Shown here: piece after piece, positions 36,295-46,518 of the stretch
How positions within the stretch are numbered: position 1 is the stretch's first letter
Layout: every line of letters starts with the position of its first letter
Assembly: GCA_903895195.1 (NCBI GenBank)
Contig: CAITSZ010000047.1
Span: forward strand, 62,001-126,000
Origin: an uncultured Chlorobiaceae bacterium
Lineage (GTDB): Bacteria > Bacteroidota > Chlorobiia > Chlorobiales > Chlorobiaceae
Reading direction: 5' to 3'
Length of the DNA: 64,000 nucleotides
The notes under the pieces: generated by a model
The model's input: the letters and a program-made list of their open reading frames with translations, nothing else
The model's database searches: none
Told to the model about the DNA's origin: nothing
Made by a program: the position numbers and the translations under genes

Positions 36295-36786
36295 GTGACC
36301 AAAAAATATCCTCTTTATATCGGCATTCTCTTTCTTGCTGCACTTTTTCAGGAGTTCGGCCTGTCACGCCTCACCCTGTTTAATGTATCGCCCGATATCA
36401 TCACAATTTGTATCGCGTTTATTTCTGTAACCGTCGGCCAGAAGAGCGGCACGAGTTTCGGGTTTATGGCAGGTCTTCTTTCGGGCATTCTTTCAGGAAA
36501 CATGGGTCTGAATATGCTTGCAAGAACAGTTGAGGGTTTTGTTGCCGGGTTTTTCAATATTCCAGTCGGCAGTCATGCAACAGCAAAGCAGAAAACTAAA
36601 CGCATCTATGGAGCGATAGTTACGGCAGGGTTTACCGCTAATTCCGTTCTGGCCGCAGGGTACAATCCTCTGGCCATTTCACCTCTCTACCGAATAGTTG
36701 TCCTTGGTCTCGTTGAGACTTTATTAACCCTCATACTCGCCGTTATCGTAACCCGGTTATTTTTGAGACAATCACTTGCCGACTGA
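36295..36786 (+). CDS. mreD: rod shape-determining protein
   Basis: A 163-residue highly hydrophobic protein with five membrane segments, starting at GTG 36295 some 29 bases after the mreC stop. The sequence (LFQEFGLSRLTLFNVSPDII, GFMAGLLSGILSGNMGLNML) fits the MreD family, whose members are poorly conserved apart from topology. Position between mreC and mrdA is the strongest evidence. MreD stabilises the elongasome in the membrane. The stop is 3 bases from the mrdA start. Confidence 0.88.
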   Translation: MTKKYPLYIGILFLAALFQEFGLSRLTLFNVSPDIITICIAFISVTVGQKSGTSFGFMAGLLSGILSGNMGLNMLARTVEGFVAGFFNIPVGSHATAKQKTKRIYGAIVTAGFTANSVLAAGYNPLAISPLYRIVVLGLVETLLTLILAVIVTRLFLRQSLAD

Positions 36787-36789
36787 CCG

Positions 36790-38724
36790 ATGGATAAACT
36801 TCAGCGAAGCATCTGGGTCATACCGCTTTTTGTAATAGCTGTTTTTTCGGTTCTGTTCGGTCGGCTTTTTTATCTGCAGGTCCTTAATTTTCAGGAACTC
36901 GGATCACTCTCAACCTCGAACAGCATCCGCAGAATCTGGTCTCAACCGCCAAGAGGACGCATGATTGATAAAAACGGCATTGTCCTGGTTGATAATCAGG
37001 CACTCTATACGGTCAAAGTGATTCCGTCAGAATTCAGAAAAGCGAAAACGGGTTACCTCGCCTGGATACTGCAAATAGATAAAAGTGAGCTGGCTGAGAA
37101 AATCAGCAAGGGTGAGGAGCAGAACAAGTTTGCCGCAATAACCGTAAGCCATAATCTGAACGCCATATCGATAGACCGGCTGAGCGAAAATCTCTGGCAG
37201 CTCCCCGGAGTGCTTATTGATACTGACAACAAGCGCCAGTATCCTGATTCATTTCACGGAGCCCATATTTTCGGGTATTCACGTCCCATATCGAAAGAGC
37301 AGATTGAGGCCTTGGAGGATGACAGTTATGCTCCGGATGATAAAATCGGATTCAGCGGTTTAGAAAAGTATTATGAAGAGTGGCTGAGAGGTGAGAAAGG
37401 AGCAAGATTTGAACTGGTTACACCTCTCGGTAAATTTGCAGGGAAATTCAATAACGGGAAAAATGATATTGCATCCGTACGCGGAGATGACCTTTACCTT
37501 GCTCTTGACGGCGGACTGCAACAGCTCGCTGAACAACTCCTGAAAAAAACAGGGAAATCCGGTGCTGTTGTAGCAATGGATCCTTCGACAGGTGGTATTC
37601 TTGCCCTTGCCAGTGCTCCAGACTACGATCTTGATACGTTCAACGGGTCAACCGATCGCAAAGGGTGGAAGGAGATTATTACGTCCCCACAGAAACCGCT
37701 TTTTAACAGAACAATTCAGGCTGTCTATCCACCAGGATCCATCTATAAGATGATTCTTGCCATGGCTGCACTTGAAGAGAAAAAATTTGATCCGGATAAA
37801 AAAGTACTTGACAGCGGCGTCTTCATGTACGGAGGAAGACGATTTCTGAGTAACGAAGGCAAGGGGCATGGATGGGTGGATATGAGGGAGGCGATTACCG
37901 TTTCATCGAATGTATACTTCTATAATCTGATTTTTCATGCCGGGTTTGATAATTGGACCAAATATGGAAGTATGTTCGGCTTTGGTGAAAAAACCGGCAT
38001 TGACCTTCCCGGGGAGCGATCGGGTCTTCTGCCATCAACCAAATATTACGATAAACGGTACGGTAAAGACAAGTGGACAAAAGGGTATCTGGTCAGCCTT
38101 GCCATTGGTCAGGGGGAACTCGGCACTACACCTGTCCAGCTTGCGTCCTACGCGGCAGCTATAGCGAACAATGGCATACTTCATCAGCCTCATATTGTCA
38201 GCGGGTACAGGGACGCTGAAACCGGCAAATATTATCCTTTGACCTATGAAAAAAAGCAGTTGCCCGTTTCCCCTTCAACATTCAGTCTGATCAAGGACGG
38301 TATGATCGGGGTTGTGCTGCGTGGGACTGGAACGCTCGCGAAAGTGCCCGGCATCGACATTGCCGGTAAAACGGGAACTGCACAAAATCCCCATGGAAAG
38401 GATCATGCCTGGTTTATCGCATTCGCACCTGTTGAAAATCCAAAAATAGCCATGGCGGTGCTCGTCGAGAATGCAGGTTTCGGTGGCTCCATCTCTGCTC
38501 CGATTGCCCGTGAACTTATAAAGTATTACCTGCAAGGACGGGTAATGCCAGGTTCAGCTCCTCAAAATGAGGTAAAAGCCTCCGATACCTCACTGCCGTC
38601 AGCAGAGAGCAGTGATAACGATCTTCCGGTGATTGAATCTGAAAAACCGCTCAACAGCAAAGTTCCTGCAACTGGGGCACCTCCTGAAAGCAACAGCGGA
38701 AAGCAGCAGCAAAATGATTTATAA
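36790..38724 (+). CDS. mrdA: penicillin-binding protein 2
   Basis: A 644-residue class B PBP that cross-links peptidoglycan during elongation. After a membrane anchor (residues ~10-30) comes the pedestal ([17 protein letters not shown]), then the transpeptidase domain with the catalytic SxxK in PPGSIYKM (~residue 318), SxN in VSSNVYF (~residue 374) and KTG in AGKTGTAQ (~residue 525). The last ~55 residues are a low-complexity Ser/Pro/Glu tail. It is coupled to mreD and its 3' end overlaps the next gene by 11 bases. A rodA gene is not in the window. Confidence 0.95.
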   Translation: MDKLQRSIWVIPLFVIAVFSVLFGRLFYLQVLNFQELGSLSTSNSIRRIWSQPPRGRMIDKNGIVLVDNQALYTVKVIPSEFRKAKTGYLAWILQIDKSELAEKISKGEEQNKFAAITVSHNLNAISIDRLSENLWQLPGVLIDTDNKRQYPDSFHGAHIFGYSRPISKEQIEALEDDSYAPDDKIGFSGLEKYYEEWLRGEKGARFELVTPLGKFAGKFNNGKNDIASVRGDDLYLALDGGLQQLAEQLLKKTGKSGAVVAMDPSTGGILALASAPDYDLDTFNGSTDRKGWKEIITSPQKPLFNRTIQAVYPPGSIYKMILAMAALEEKKFDPDKKVLDSGVFMYGGRRFLSNEGKGHGWVDMREAITVSSNVYFYNLIFHAGFDNWTKYGSMFGFGEKTGIDLPGERSGLLPSTKYYDKRYGKDKWTKGYLVSLAIGQGELGTTPVQLASYAAAIANNGILHQPHIVSGYRDAETGKYYPLTYEKKQLPVSPSTFSLIKDGMIGVVLRGTGTLAKVPGIDIAGKTGTAQNPHGKDHAWFIAFAPVENPKIAMAVLVENAGFGGSISAPIARELIKYYLQGRVMPGSAPQNEVKASDTSLPSAESSDNDLPVIESEKPLNSKVPATGAPPESNSGKQQQNDL

Positions 38725-40195
38725 ACATGACCCTGCATCCATCCAGGGATTCCTTGAGGATACGAGTAATCTGAAAACAGGCCATACTCCGGGAGTGTTT
38801 TTTCCGGAAACAACCGATGACGTGTCAGAATTGCTTAAAGGTGCAGTGAAAGAGCATCGCCGTTTCACCATAGCCGGAAACGGGACAGGCACGACCGGTG
38901 CAAGAATCCCTCTGGGCGATTATGTCATTTCCATGCAAAAGCTTGACTGGATCGGTGAGGCGGTGGAGCTCTCCAGAGAGAGTGCATATATTACCGTTCA
39001 GGCGGGGGCACTTCTGGGTGACATCCAGAAAAAAGTAGAACAGAGCAACTGGTTTTACCCGCCGGACCCGACAGAAAAGCTTTGCTTCATCGGCAGCACC
39101 ATAGCAAACAACTCTTCGGGAGCCCGATCATTCAAATACGGCCCCACAAGAAAGCATATTTCAAGAATCCTTGTTGTACTGCCTGAAGGCGACCGGCTTG
39201 ATCTCTCACGTGGAACAATTCTGGCTGATGAACAAGGCATGTTCCGCCTCAGCCTGCCAATAGCCGGAAATATTGCATTCAAGAGGCCGCAATACACTAT
39301 GCCTGATACTTCAAAGCATAATGCGGGCTACTTTTCAGAAGAGGGAATGGACCTTATCGACCTCTTTATCGGCTCTGAAGGGACGCTCGGTATTATTGCC
39401 GAGGCAGATCTTATGCTCATACCTCTGCCTGCAGCGATTATCTCCTGCCTTGTCTATTTCAGGAAGATGGATGATCTCTTCAGATTTGTCAGCCTGCTTA
39501 AGGATCCCAACAACCCGGTAACACCGAGGGCTATTGAGTTTTTTGACAAACAGTCACTTAATTTTCTCGCCTCAAAATATCCTGAAGTCCCCTCTAATAG
39601 CTGCGGAGCTATTTTTTTAGAGCAGGAAACGACATCGGAAACTGAAGAGATAGACCTTGATACACTGTTTGAACGAATGGAGGCGTGCAACGCCATCATC
39701 GATGACTCCTGGATGGCTCTTGACCGTGATGAACAGGCCCGGTTACGGGAGTTCCGCCATTCATTGCCTCTTCTCGTGAACGACTGGCTCAGCAAGCAGC
39801 AGGAGAGTAAAATCAGCTCGGACATGGCCGTGCCCGATGGGGCGTTCGGTGAACTGTACGAATTTTATTGTAACTCCTGCGAGCAACAGGGCTTTTTCTA
39901 TATTATTTTCGGCCATATCGGCAATTCCCATGTGCACCTGAATATCCTCCCCCGCAACCGTGAAGAGTTTATAAAAGGAAAGGCCCTCTACCGTGAATTT
40001 ATTGCAAAAGTTCTTTCGCTTGGAGGAACAATTTCAGCCGAGCACGGTATAGGCAAGCTTAAGGCAGAATACCTTGTTGAGATGTATCATGACCACGGTA
40101 TCAAGGAAATGGCACGCATAAAAAAATGCCTGGATCCCTATCTGGTTCTCAATATGGGGAACCTTATTCCTCGTGCATATCTGGAATCGGAATAA
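38714..40195 (+). CDS. FAD-linked oxidase, GlcD-like
   Basis: 493 residues from ATG 38714, inside the 3' end of mrdA. An earlier in-frame start would give a spurious N-terminus. The N-terminal half is a PCMH-type FAD domain ([54 protein letters not shown]). The C-terminal half is the FAD-oxidase C domain ([27 protein letters not shown] with the conserved His). The family oxidises 2-hydroxy acids such as glycolate or D-lactate. There are no glcE/F subunits nearby. Substrate unknown. Confidence 0.85.
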   Translation: MIYKHDPASIQGFLEDTSNLKTGHTPGVFFPETTDDVSELLKGAVKEHRRFTIAGNGTGTTGARIPLGDYVISMQKLDWIGEAVELSRESAYITVQAGALLGDIQKKVEQSNWFYPPDPTEKLCFIGSTIANNSSGARSFKYGPTRKHISRILVVLPEGDRLDLSRGTILADEQGMFRLSLPIAGNIAFKRPQYTMPDTSKHNAGYFSEEGMDLIDLFIGSEGTLGIIAEADLMLIPLPAAIISCLVYFRKMDDLFRFVSLLKDPNNPVTPRAIEFFDKQSLNFLASKYPEVPSNSCGAIFLEQETTSETEEIDLDTLFERMEACNAIIDDSWMALDRDEQARLREFRHSLPLLVNDWLSKQQESKISSDMAVPDGAFGELYEFYCNSCEQQGFFYIIFGHIGNSHVHLNILPRNREEFIKGKALYREFIAKVLSLGGTISAEHGIGKLKAEYLVEMYHDHGIKEMARIKKCLDPYLVLNMGNLIPRAYLESE

Positions 40196-40300
40196 GCACT
40201 CTTTACGTCAAAAACAAAGTCCTCCGTAACAGAGATCAATAGTGTCTGATCACAACAAATCCGAGTTTTTGTACCGATACGGAAATTGAAAATTACATCT

Positions 40301-40465
40301 TCAGGAACCTTCGACAAGGCGAGCCACATTACGGCCGCATGTTCCGCACTTTCCTTTAAGAATCAGGTCGCCCTTCACCATTGCACCGGAATACTCAACA
40401 ATCTCAACAGCTCCTCGACACTGCGAACAGAAAACATTGGAAAGTAATAGCTCTCTGTAGAGCAT
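40301..40465 (-). CDS. 54-residue zinc-ribbon protein
   Basis: A short minus-strand frame from ATG 40463-40465, behind AAGGA. The product reads MLYRELLLSNVFCSQCRGAV, then EIVEYSGAMVKGDLILKGKC and GTCGRNVARLVEGS. Two CxxC knuckles (CSQC at residues 13-16 and CGTC at 40-43) separated by 23 residues form a classic zinc ribbon. Such miniature ribbon proteins often bind RNA or RNA polymerase, or escort other proteins, but no family is recognised. It is an isolated gene in a 0.8-kb spacer; the rest of that spacer is repeats. Confidence 0.7.
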   Translation of the reverse strand: MLYRELLLSNVFCSQCRGAVEIVEYSGAMVKGDLILKGKCGTCGRNVARLVEGS

Positions 40466-40691
40466 CGATCCTTTTTTTTATCAGATAAATTTTTCAGTTC
40501 AAAAACACCCCAGCGTTTGCTGCGGATAACTTTTTTACCGCTCTTTTCCGTCCAATCACTTTAACCGGATAAACAGGATACCCTGCAAGTCTTGGCAATA
40601 ATCCATGCTTCTGCTTCAGTTTAGAAATCGAGGGATGAGTTGCAGGCGGCAGCGGCAATTAGAAAGAGGAATAGGGCCTATGGGACGCATG

Positions 40692-40718
40692 GGGCAAATA
40701 GGGCAAATAGGGCAAATA
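40692..40718. repeat. three perfect copies of the 9-bp unit GGGCAAATA
   Basis: Copies lie at 40692-40700, 40701-40709 and 40710-40718, preceded by a related GGGACGCATG segment. It is a small tandem repeat in the non-coding spacer upstream of smpB. Similar degenerate units built on CCTATAG occur at 62619-62665. Confidence 0.9.
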
Positions 40719-40742
40719 CGACTGTGCGATCTGCAATGTTCA

Positions 40743-40763
40743 GGGCGACCACAAGGGTCGCCC
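40743..40763. repeat. 8-bp-arm inverted repeat (GGGCGACC / GGTCGCCC)
   Basis: The two perfect arms surround an ACAAG loop. There is no T-run, so a terminator is unlikely. The element resembles a short palindromic intergenic repeat seen in many genomes (recall). It is 57 bases from the dispersed 31-bp repeat, so the spacer concentrates such elements. Confidence 0.75.
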
Positions 40764-40819
40764 CTACGTGTTTTGTTTCTGGTATGTTTTATTACGGAAT
40801 CATTTTCTGTGAAGCGCTT

Positions 40820-40850
40820 AATAGATCCCTCACTGCGTTTCGGGATGACA
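40820..40850. repeat. dispersed 31-bp repeat, copy B
   Basis: It matches 1835-1865 at 29 of 31 positions in the same orientation relative to the plus strand. It is intergenic. See also the diverged copy at 7350-7376. Confidence 0.8.
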
Positions 40851-41000
40851 TGGGGAGTTTCCTTCAGGTGGAATAGCTGTTCCCTTGTAAAACTCAGGAT
40901 AAAGACTGATCTTCACTGTACTGATCTGCTGCCTCAGTTTCGGGTGGTTTGAGGTTTAGGTGCATATTTGGAAACGGAAAATCATTGAAAGAAGGTCACG

Positions 41001-41474
41001 GTGGCAAAAAAACAACATGTTCAGGAATACGTAAAGGCCATACAGAACAGAAAGGCCCGGTTTGAGTTTGAGATTCTTGATACCATCGTTACCGGGATAC
41101 AGCTTTTCGGGAGCGAGGTAAAGTCGGTGCGGCTTGGAAAAGCGAGCCTTAGCGACAGCTTTGCCATTATCCATCATAATGAGGTATGGCTGGAGAATAT
41201 GCAGATTACTCCCTACGAGCATAACCATATAGAGATGATTGAAGCAAAACGGAGCCGCAAACTGCTGCTGCATAAGGCGGAGATCAACAAAATCATGACT
41301 AAAGTCAATGAAAAAGGATTGACCCTGGTACCCCTGAAGGCTTTTTTCAATTCGAAGGGGCTGCTCAAAATTGACCTTGCCATTGCCAAAGGGAAAAAAC
41401 TTTATGATAAGCGGGAAACCATAAAGACAAGGGAAAACCAGCGGCAGATGGAGCAGATCAGAAAACAATTCTAA
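41001..41474 (+). CDS. smpB: SsrA-binding protein
   Basis: 157 residues from GTG 41001. SmpB binds tmRNA and mediates rescue of stalled ribosomes by trans-translation. Characteristic stretches are [24 protein letters not shown] near residue 25 (the family 'E-x-G-x-x-L-x-G-x-E-V-K-S-x-R'), [16 protein letters not shown]-like sequence at ~residue 60 and the basic C-terminal tail [18 protein letters not shown], which docks in the ribosomal A site. Length is normal. It is 18 bases upstream of tyrS, likely an operon. Confidence 0.95.
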   Translation: MAKKQHVQEYVKAIQNRKARFEFEILDTIVTGIQLFGSEVKSVRLGKASLSDSFAIIHHNEVWLENMQITPYEHNHIEMIEAKRSRKLLLHKAEINKIMTKVNEKGLTLVPLKAFFNSKGLLKIDLAIAKGKKLYDKRETIKTRENQRQMEQIRKQF

Positions 41475-41492
41475 ACAAAAAAACGGGAATTC

Positions 41493-42710
41493 ATGCCTTT
41501 TCCATCTGTACAGGAACAACTTGATATTATTGTCGGCAATGTCGTTGAAATTATCAGCGTCGACGAGCTTGAACAAAAACTTCTCCTTAGTCTTAAAACC
41601 TGCAAACCGCTGAAGATAAAACTTGGAGCTGATCCTTCACGGCCTGACCTGCATTTGGGGCATTCGGTTGTTCTGAGGAAGCTGAGAGAGTTTCAGGATC
41701 TTGGGCATGAAGCGATATTGATTATCGGCGACTTTACCGCAATGATCGGCGATCCTTCGGGGAAAAGCAAAACGAGGCCTCAGCTTACAGCTGAAGAGGC
41801 GCGGGAAAACGGGTTGAGCTACTTTGAGCAGGCTTCGAAAATTCTTGACCCTCAAAAAACCACTATCTGCTATAATGCCGACTGGCTTGGGAAAATGACT
41901 TTCGCTGATGTCATAAAACTCTCAAGCCACTACACTGTTGCCCGGATGCTTGAGCGTGATGACTTTGAGAGACGATATCGCGGGCAGGAGCCTATTTCGA
42001 TTCACGAGTTTCTCTATCCGCTTGCCCAGGGCATGGATTCAGTACACCTGAGAAACGATGTTGAGCTTGGCGGAACTGACCAGAAATTCAACCTCCTTGT
42101 CGGAAGGGATCTGCAGCGGGAGTATGGAATAGCTCCGCAGGTGTGCATTACCATGTCGTTGCTCGTGGGTACTGACGGAAAGGAGAAGATGTCGAAATCG
42201 CTTGGCAATGCCATCTGCTTTAACGACTCCCCTGCCGACATGTACGGCAAGTCGCTCTCAATTCCGGATACGCTAATTGAAACATACTGCAAGCTTCTTC
42301 TGCCGGCAGCCGATAATGTAGTTCAGGAAATTCTTTCGAAGTGTGAGGCTGACCCGAGAACGGCTAAACGGGCGCTGGCAAAAAAAATTGTAGCGCTTTA
42401 CTACTCGGAAGAGGATGCAGAAGGTGCTGAATCCCATTTTGACCAGGTTTTTATTCATAAAAAAGCACCGGACACTCTTGAACTCGTGGAATTTGACGAA
42501 GCGTCGATGCCGATAATAGACCTTTTGATGACTCTTGGAGCTGCGGTATCAAAAAGTGAGGCACGAAGAATGATTGAACAGAAATCGGTGCTTGTGGGGG
42601 ATAACAAAGTTGAAGATATCCACGAGTCCATTGCCCTGGAAATTGAGCCGAAAATCATCAGGGTTGGAAAAAGAAAGTTTTTTAAAGTCGCCACAAGAAA
42701 AACGTTTTGA
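41493..42710 (+). CDS. tyrS: tyrosyl-tRNA synthetase
   Basis: A 405-residue class I synthetase that charges tRNA-Tyr. The HIGH-like signature is HLGH (residues 54-57, in [15 protein letters not shown]) and KMSKS is in [10 protein letters not shown] (~residue 231). The substrate-binding region [20 protein letters not shown] precedes it, and the C-terminal ~60 residues form an S4 RNA-binding domain ([20 protein letters not shown]). The length and insertion pattern match the TyrZ/TyrS long clade of Gram-negatives. It follows smpB directly. Confidence 0.95.
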   Translation: MPFPSVQEQLDIIVGNVVEIISVDELEQKLLLSLKTCKPLKIKLGADPSRPDLHLGHSVVLRKLREFQDLGHEAILIIGDFTAMIGDPSGKSKTRPQLTAEEARENGLSYFEQASKILDPQKTTICYNADWLGKMTFADVIKLSSHYTVARMLERDDFERRYRGQEPISIHEFLYPLAQGMDSVHLRNDVELGGTDQKFNLLVGRDLQREYGIAPQVCITMSLLVGTDGKEKMSKSLGNAICFNDSPADMYGKSLSIPDTLIETYCKLLLPAADNVVQEILSKCEADPRTAKRALAKKIVALYYSEEDAEGAESHFDQVFIHKKAPDTLELVEFDEASMPIIDLLMTLGAAVSKSEARRMIEQKSVLVGDNKVEDIHESIALEIEPKIIRVGKRKFFKVATRKTF

Positions 42711-42791
42711 ATGCCACCTCTTTTTTATATAATTCGTCAATTTCGAAACTGTTAACGATTTAAGTAACATTATAAATCCGGAGGCACAGCA

Positions 42792-43337
42792 TTGTCATTT
42801 GTCCCATCAAAAGTTTTTTTCACTAAAGGTGTGGGAAGGCACAAAGAATATCTCTCATCATTCGAGCTTGCCCTGAGAGAGGCCAAAATTGAAAAATGCA
42901 ATCTGGTTACTGTATCAAGTATATTTCCTCCTCACTGTGAACGCATCACTGTTGAAGAAGGCCTTGAGCACCTCGCTCCCGGTCAGATCACCTTTGCGGT
43001 CATGGCCCGTAATTCAACCAATGAATACAATCGTCTTATTGCAGCTTCAGTAGGCGTAGCCATTCCCGCTGATGAAACGCAGTACGGCTATCTCTCTGAG
43101 CACCATCCGTTCGGAGAATCCGCCGAGCAGGCCGGAGAGTATGCCGAAGATCTGGCTGCAACAATGCTTGCGACCACTCTTGGCATTGAGTTTGACCCAA
43201 ACAAGGATTGGGACGAGCGTGAGGGTATTTATAAAATGAGCGGGAAGATTATTAATTCATACAATATCACACAGACTGCAGAGGGCGAAAACGGTCTTTG
43301 GACAACGGTCATTTCCTGCGCGGTTCTCCTGCCGTAA
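42792..43337 (+). CDS. pdaD: pyruvoyl-dependent arginine decarboxylase
   Basis: 181 residues from TTG 42792, chosen because GGAGG lies 7 bases upstream and the first residues match the family ([20 protein letters not shown]). The enzyme makes agmatine from arginine, the entry to polyamine synthesis. It self-cleaves at a Ser-Ser bond to create the pyruvoyl group; here [11 protein letters not shown] puts cleavage between Ser42 and Ser43. [24 protein letters not shown] and the final strands follow the pattern of archaeal and Chlorobi enzymes. A terminator lies downstream at 43392. No speB-like gene is in the window. Confidence 0.92.
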   Translation: MSFVPSKVFFTKGVGRHKEYLSSFELALREAKIEKCNLVTVSSIFPPHCERITVEEGLEHLAPGQITFAVMARNSTNEYNRLIAASVGVAIPADETQYGYLSEHHPFGESAEQAGEYAEDLAATMLATTLGIEFDPNKDWDEREGIYKMSGKIINSYNITQTAEGENGLWTTVISCAVLLP

Positions 43338-43391
43338 TACGTAGAGGCTGGGTTAACGAAAATCAGGAAATACAAAAGAGAACGCTTACTG

Positions 43392-43435
43392 AACGGGGAA
43401 GAGGCTACCTGAGAGCCCTGTTCCCCGTTTGTTAT
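43392..43435 (+). terminator. intrinsic terminator with branched stem
   Basis: The outer arms AACGGGGAA and TTCCCCGTT (43392-43400 and 43421-43429) enclose an inner GGCT/AGCC stem and are followed by a modest T-rich tail (TTGTTATT). It ends the arginine decarboxylase transcript before nadB. Confidence 0.7.
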
Positions 43436-43490
43436 TATGGTCGTTAAGGATTCAACTGAGTAACCTTTAATAAAGAGGTGCATCACGGAT

Positions 43491-45086
43491 ATGACTGAAT
43501 CAATGAAAACTGATGTTCTGGTAATCGGCAGCGGCATTGGAGGACTTTATTTTGCAATTCATATGGCTGAATACGCCAAGGTGACGATTATCACAAAAAA
43601 AGAGAGTTCAACCTCGAATACCAACTGGGCCCAGGGAGGAATAGCTGCTACTATAGATGCAAACGACAGTTCCGAATTTCACATTGCCGATACCCTCGAA
43701 GCCGGTGCCGGACTGTGCAATGAGGAGATGGTATCGCTTATGGTGAAGGAAGGGCCTCAACACATCAGGCGTCTTACCGAACTTGGAGTGAACTTTACAA
43801 CATCTGACCAGGACAATCTGCATCTCGGCAAAGAGGGCGGCCACTCCATGAGCAGAATTGTTCACGCACAGGATTTGACGGGAAAAGAGGTTGAAACTGC
43901 CCTGCTCAACCGTGTCAACAGCCATCCGAATATAACCCTGCTTGAGCACCATTTTGCCATTGAACTCTTGACCGAGCATCACCTCGGCATCAAAACAAAT
44001 GACATCAGCTGCTACGGGGCATACGTTCTTGATTCGATGCAGCGGCAGCCAAAAAAGATTCTTGCTAAAATCACCATAGTGGCATCCGGCGGCCTTGGCC
44101 ATGTTTATCCCTACACGACCAACCCTGAAATTGCCACCGGAGACGGCGTAGCAATGGGATACAGGGCTGGTGCTGAAATTTCCAACATGGAGTTTATCCA
44201 GTTTCATCCAACCTCGCTGTTCCATCCGAAAGCAAAATCATTTCTGATTTCTGAAGCGGTTCGGGGATTCGGAGGGGTATTGAAACTGAAAAATGGTCAG
44301 GAGTTCATGCACAAGTATGATAAACGCCAGAATCTTGCCCCCCGGGATATTGTTGCCCGGGCCATTGACTCGGAAATCAAAAAAAGTGGTGAGGATTGCG
44401 TTTTTCTCGATGTGACACATATTGATCCCGAAAAAACCAGGGAGCATTTTCCCAATATCTACGAGACATGCCTTAGCTTTGGAATCGATATGACCAGGGA
44501 GATGATTCCTGTTGTACCGGCCGCACACTATTCATGCGGAGGCATTCGTACGGACGACAGGGGCCGAACCACCATCAACCGTCTTTATGCCTGCGGAGAG
44601 ACAAGTTGTACCGGGGTTCATGGGGCAAACCGTCTTGCAAGCAACTCTCTGCTTGAAGCTCTTGTGTTTGCATCGAGGGCTTGCGGCGATATACGCGAAC
44701 AGCTCGCTGCATTAAACAACACCGTCGATTTTCCTGATTGGGACGATACAGGAACAGTCAATCCGGAGGAGTGGATTCTGGTCTCACACAACAAGCGGGA
44801 AGCGCAGCAGGTCATGAACGATTATGTCGGTATTGTGCGGAGTGATCTCAGACTGCAACGGGCAAAAAGAAGAATGGACTTTCTCAAGGAAGAGACAGAG
44901 TCATACTTTAAAAAAACAAAGATCACCACCCAGATCCTTGAACTGAGAAACATCATCAAGGTTGCGAGTCTTATTATTGAAGGCGCAATCAAGCGGAGGG
45001 AGTCAAGAGGATTGCACTACACGACCGATTATCCGGGGAAGGATGACAAGCATTTTCTGGTGGATACTGTGCTGAGGTCTTTTTGA
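43491..45086 (+). CDS. nadB: L-aspartate oxidase
   Basis: A 531-residue FAD enzyme that oxidises L-aspartate to iminoaspartate, the NadA substrate. The dinucleotide motif is [16 protein letters not shown] at the N-terminus. [13 protein letters not shown] (~residues 45-57), the catalytic region [20 protein letters not shown] with [20 protein letters not shown] (~residues 345-390) and the C-terminal helical domain are all present. In anaerobes of this group fumarate rather than oxygen is the likely electron acceptor (inference). It is separated from nadE by 25 bases, tail to tail. Confidence 0.95.
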   Translation: MTESMKTDVLVIGSGIGGLYFAIHMAEYAKVTIITKKESSTSNTNWAQGGIAATIDANDSSEFHIADTLEAGAGLCNEEMVSLMVKEGPQHIRRLTELGVNFTTSDQDNLHLGKEGGHSMSRIVHAQDLTGKEVETALLNRVNSHPNITLLEHHFAIELLTEHHLGIKTNDISCYGAYVLDSMQRQPKKILAKITIVASGGLGHVYPYTTNPEIATGDGVAMGYRAGAEISNMEFIQFHPTSLFHPKAKSFLISEAVRGFGGVLKLKNGQEFMHKYDKRQNLAPRDIVARAIDSEIKKSGEDCVFLDVTHIDPEKTREHFPNIYETCLSFGIDMTREMIPVVPAAHYSCGGIRTDDRGRTTINRLYACGETSCTGVHGANRLASNSLLEALVFASRACGDIREQLAALNNTVDFPDWDDTGTVNPEEWILVSHNKREAQQVMNDYVGIVRSDLRLQRAKRRMDFLKEETESYFKKTKITTQILELRNIIKVASLIIEGAIKRRESRGLHYTTDYPGKDDKHFLVDTVLRSF

Positions 45087-45111
45087 AGAAAAGAGAAGAA
45101 TAGGGCCTATA

Positions 45112-45945
45112 TTATTTGACTTCCTGCCAGTCCCGGGCGTAGCGGAAGTCTATGCCGGGGGTACGGCCTGAAATTTTGGCAATGACCGGCATCATGCGTT
45201 TGTACTGGTTTCGGACTACCATTTTTCTTACACGGTCGTAAAATGGTTCTGGGATACCTTCGTTAAGAATCGCCTCTTTATCCATTCTTTTTTCAAGCAT
45301 CATAAAGAGAAGAAGATCTACTGCTTCATAACTGAAACCGAGGTCATCCTCATCACTCTGCCCTTCCCAAAGGTCTGCTGAAGGGGCTTTTACAATAAGT
45401 TCTTCGGGAATGCCAAGATGACGTGCAAGCCCTCTTATCTGGGTTTTATAGAGATCGCCAATGGGATTGACGGCTGAAGCCATATCGCCGAACATGGTGC
45501 CGTAGCCGAGGAGCAACTCGGTTTTATTGCTGGTGCCGGCAACAAGCCGTCCGTCCCGGGCTGAAACATCATAGAGAAACACCATTCTGGTGCGGGCCAT
45601 AATGTTGCCGCGTCTCAGCAGTTGATCGGCGGGAACTGTCGAGAAAAAAGCGTCCACTACCGGTGTAATGGAAACCTCCTCAGCCCGTATGCCAAGCTTG
45701 CGGATCATGAGTTCAGCATGCTTGAGGCTATCAGGACTGCTGGAGGCGTAGGGCATCTTGAGCGCAAGAACATTGTCGGGGCCAAGCGCACGAACGGCAA
45801 GTTCACACACTACGGCTGAATCTATACCGCCCGAAAGGCCAAGCACAATGGAGTTGAACCCGAACTTGCGTATCTCATTGAGAAGAAACGCCTTAAGAAT
45901 ATCCTCAACAATAGGGTAGTCGAGATGGAGTTCCTGAACCTTCAT
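45112..45945 (-). CDS. nadE: NAD+ synthetase
   Basis: A 277-residue enzyme that amidates nicotinic acid adenine dinucleotide. It has the PP-loop SGGIDSAVV (~residues 40-48), the [20 protein letters not shown] region and the C-terminal signature [20 protein letters not shown]. No glutaminase (CN-hydrolase) domain is fused, so it would use ammonia directly or an independent amidase. With nadA and nadB in the same window the NAD pathway is partly clustered. The nadE/Yip1/EnvC-like genes form a closely packed minus-strand set. Confidence 0.94.
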   Translation of the reverse strand: MKVQELHLDYPIVEDILKAFLLNEIRKFGFNSIVLGLSGGIDSAVVCELAVRALGPDNVLALKMPYASSSPDSLKHAELMIRKLGIRAEEVSITPVVDAFFSTVPADQLLRRGNIMARTRMVFLYDVSARDGRLVAGTSNKTELLLGYGTMFGDMASAVNPIGDLYKTQIRGLARHLGIPEELIVKAPSADLWEGQSDEDDLGFSYEAVDLLLFMMLEKRMDKEAILNEGIPEPFYDRVRKMVVRNQYKRMMPVIAKISGRTPGIDFRYARDWQEVK

Positions 45946-45958
45946 AGTATGAGGTCAT

Positions 45959-46513
45959 CTAAAAGTTAAACAGTCGTATAACAGCCCTGATCAGCAAAAA
46001 GACGGATGTGTTGACCGTAACGGCAAACAGTGCGGTATTGCGCAGGAGATTAACCGGCAGGGCTACTTCGAAATCAAGCATGACTGCCAGGCCGTTTTTA
46101 CCGATTACAAGAGCATAGCTTAGCGCAAGAAAAGCAAAAAGCCAACTCCAGCTTCCGGTAAAATAAAAAAGCTCAACAATCCATACAGGGGTCATTGAAT
46201 AACAGAAAACCGTTACCATTCCGGCTTTTATCTTTTCGGAACGCTCCCTCGAAAGCAGATAAGCGGTCCCACCCATAATGAGATAGAGTGCCGCAATATC
46301 GATCAGAAAATTTGCTATGGCAAAAATCATAGCCTGACGGGGTTGGCCGATCAGAGGAAACTTGGCTATCTGCACAATGGCAATGACCGGGGCGGCATAG
46401 TCCTTGAGAACATTGAACTCATCGTCCGGGGTCGCCTCTTTGAGATCGTGCCAGAACTTCCTGTATCGGAACAAGAGTGTGAAAATTGCTGAAAACAGTT
46501 CTTTAGTGCCCAT
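45959..46513 (-). CDS. Yip1-domain membrane protein
   Basis: A 184-residue protein with five hydrophobic segments. AAPVIAIVQIAKFPLIG and GTAYLLSRERSEKIKAGMVT, followed by a VFCYSMTPVWIVELF stretch, match the Yip1-like family (the conserved 'Y-S-x-T-P' motif). Bacterial Yip1 proteins have no defined role. It starts a few bases after the EnvC-like gene stop (5-base gap) and precedes nadE, so it is probably cotranscribed with both. Confidence 0.75.
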   Translation of the reverse strand: MGTKELFSAIFTLLFRYRKFWHDLKEATPDDEFNVLKDYAAPVIAIVQIAKFPLIGQPRQAMIFAIANFLIDIAALYLIMGGTAYLLSRERSEKIKAGMVTVFCYSMTPVWIVELFYFTGSWSWLFAFLALSYALVIGKNGLAVMLDFEVALPVNLLRNTALFAVTVNTSVFLLIRAVIRLFNF

Positions 46514-46518
46514 AATGG

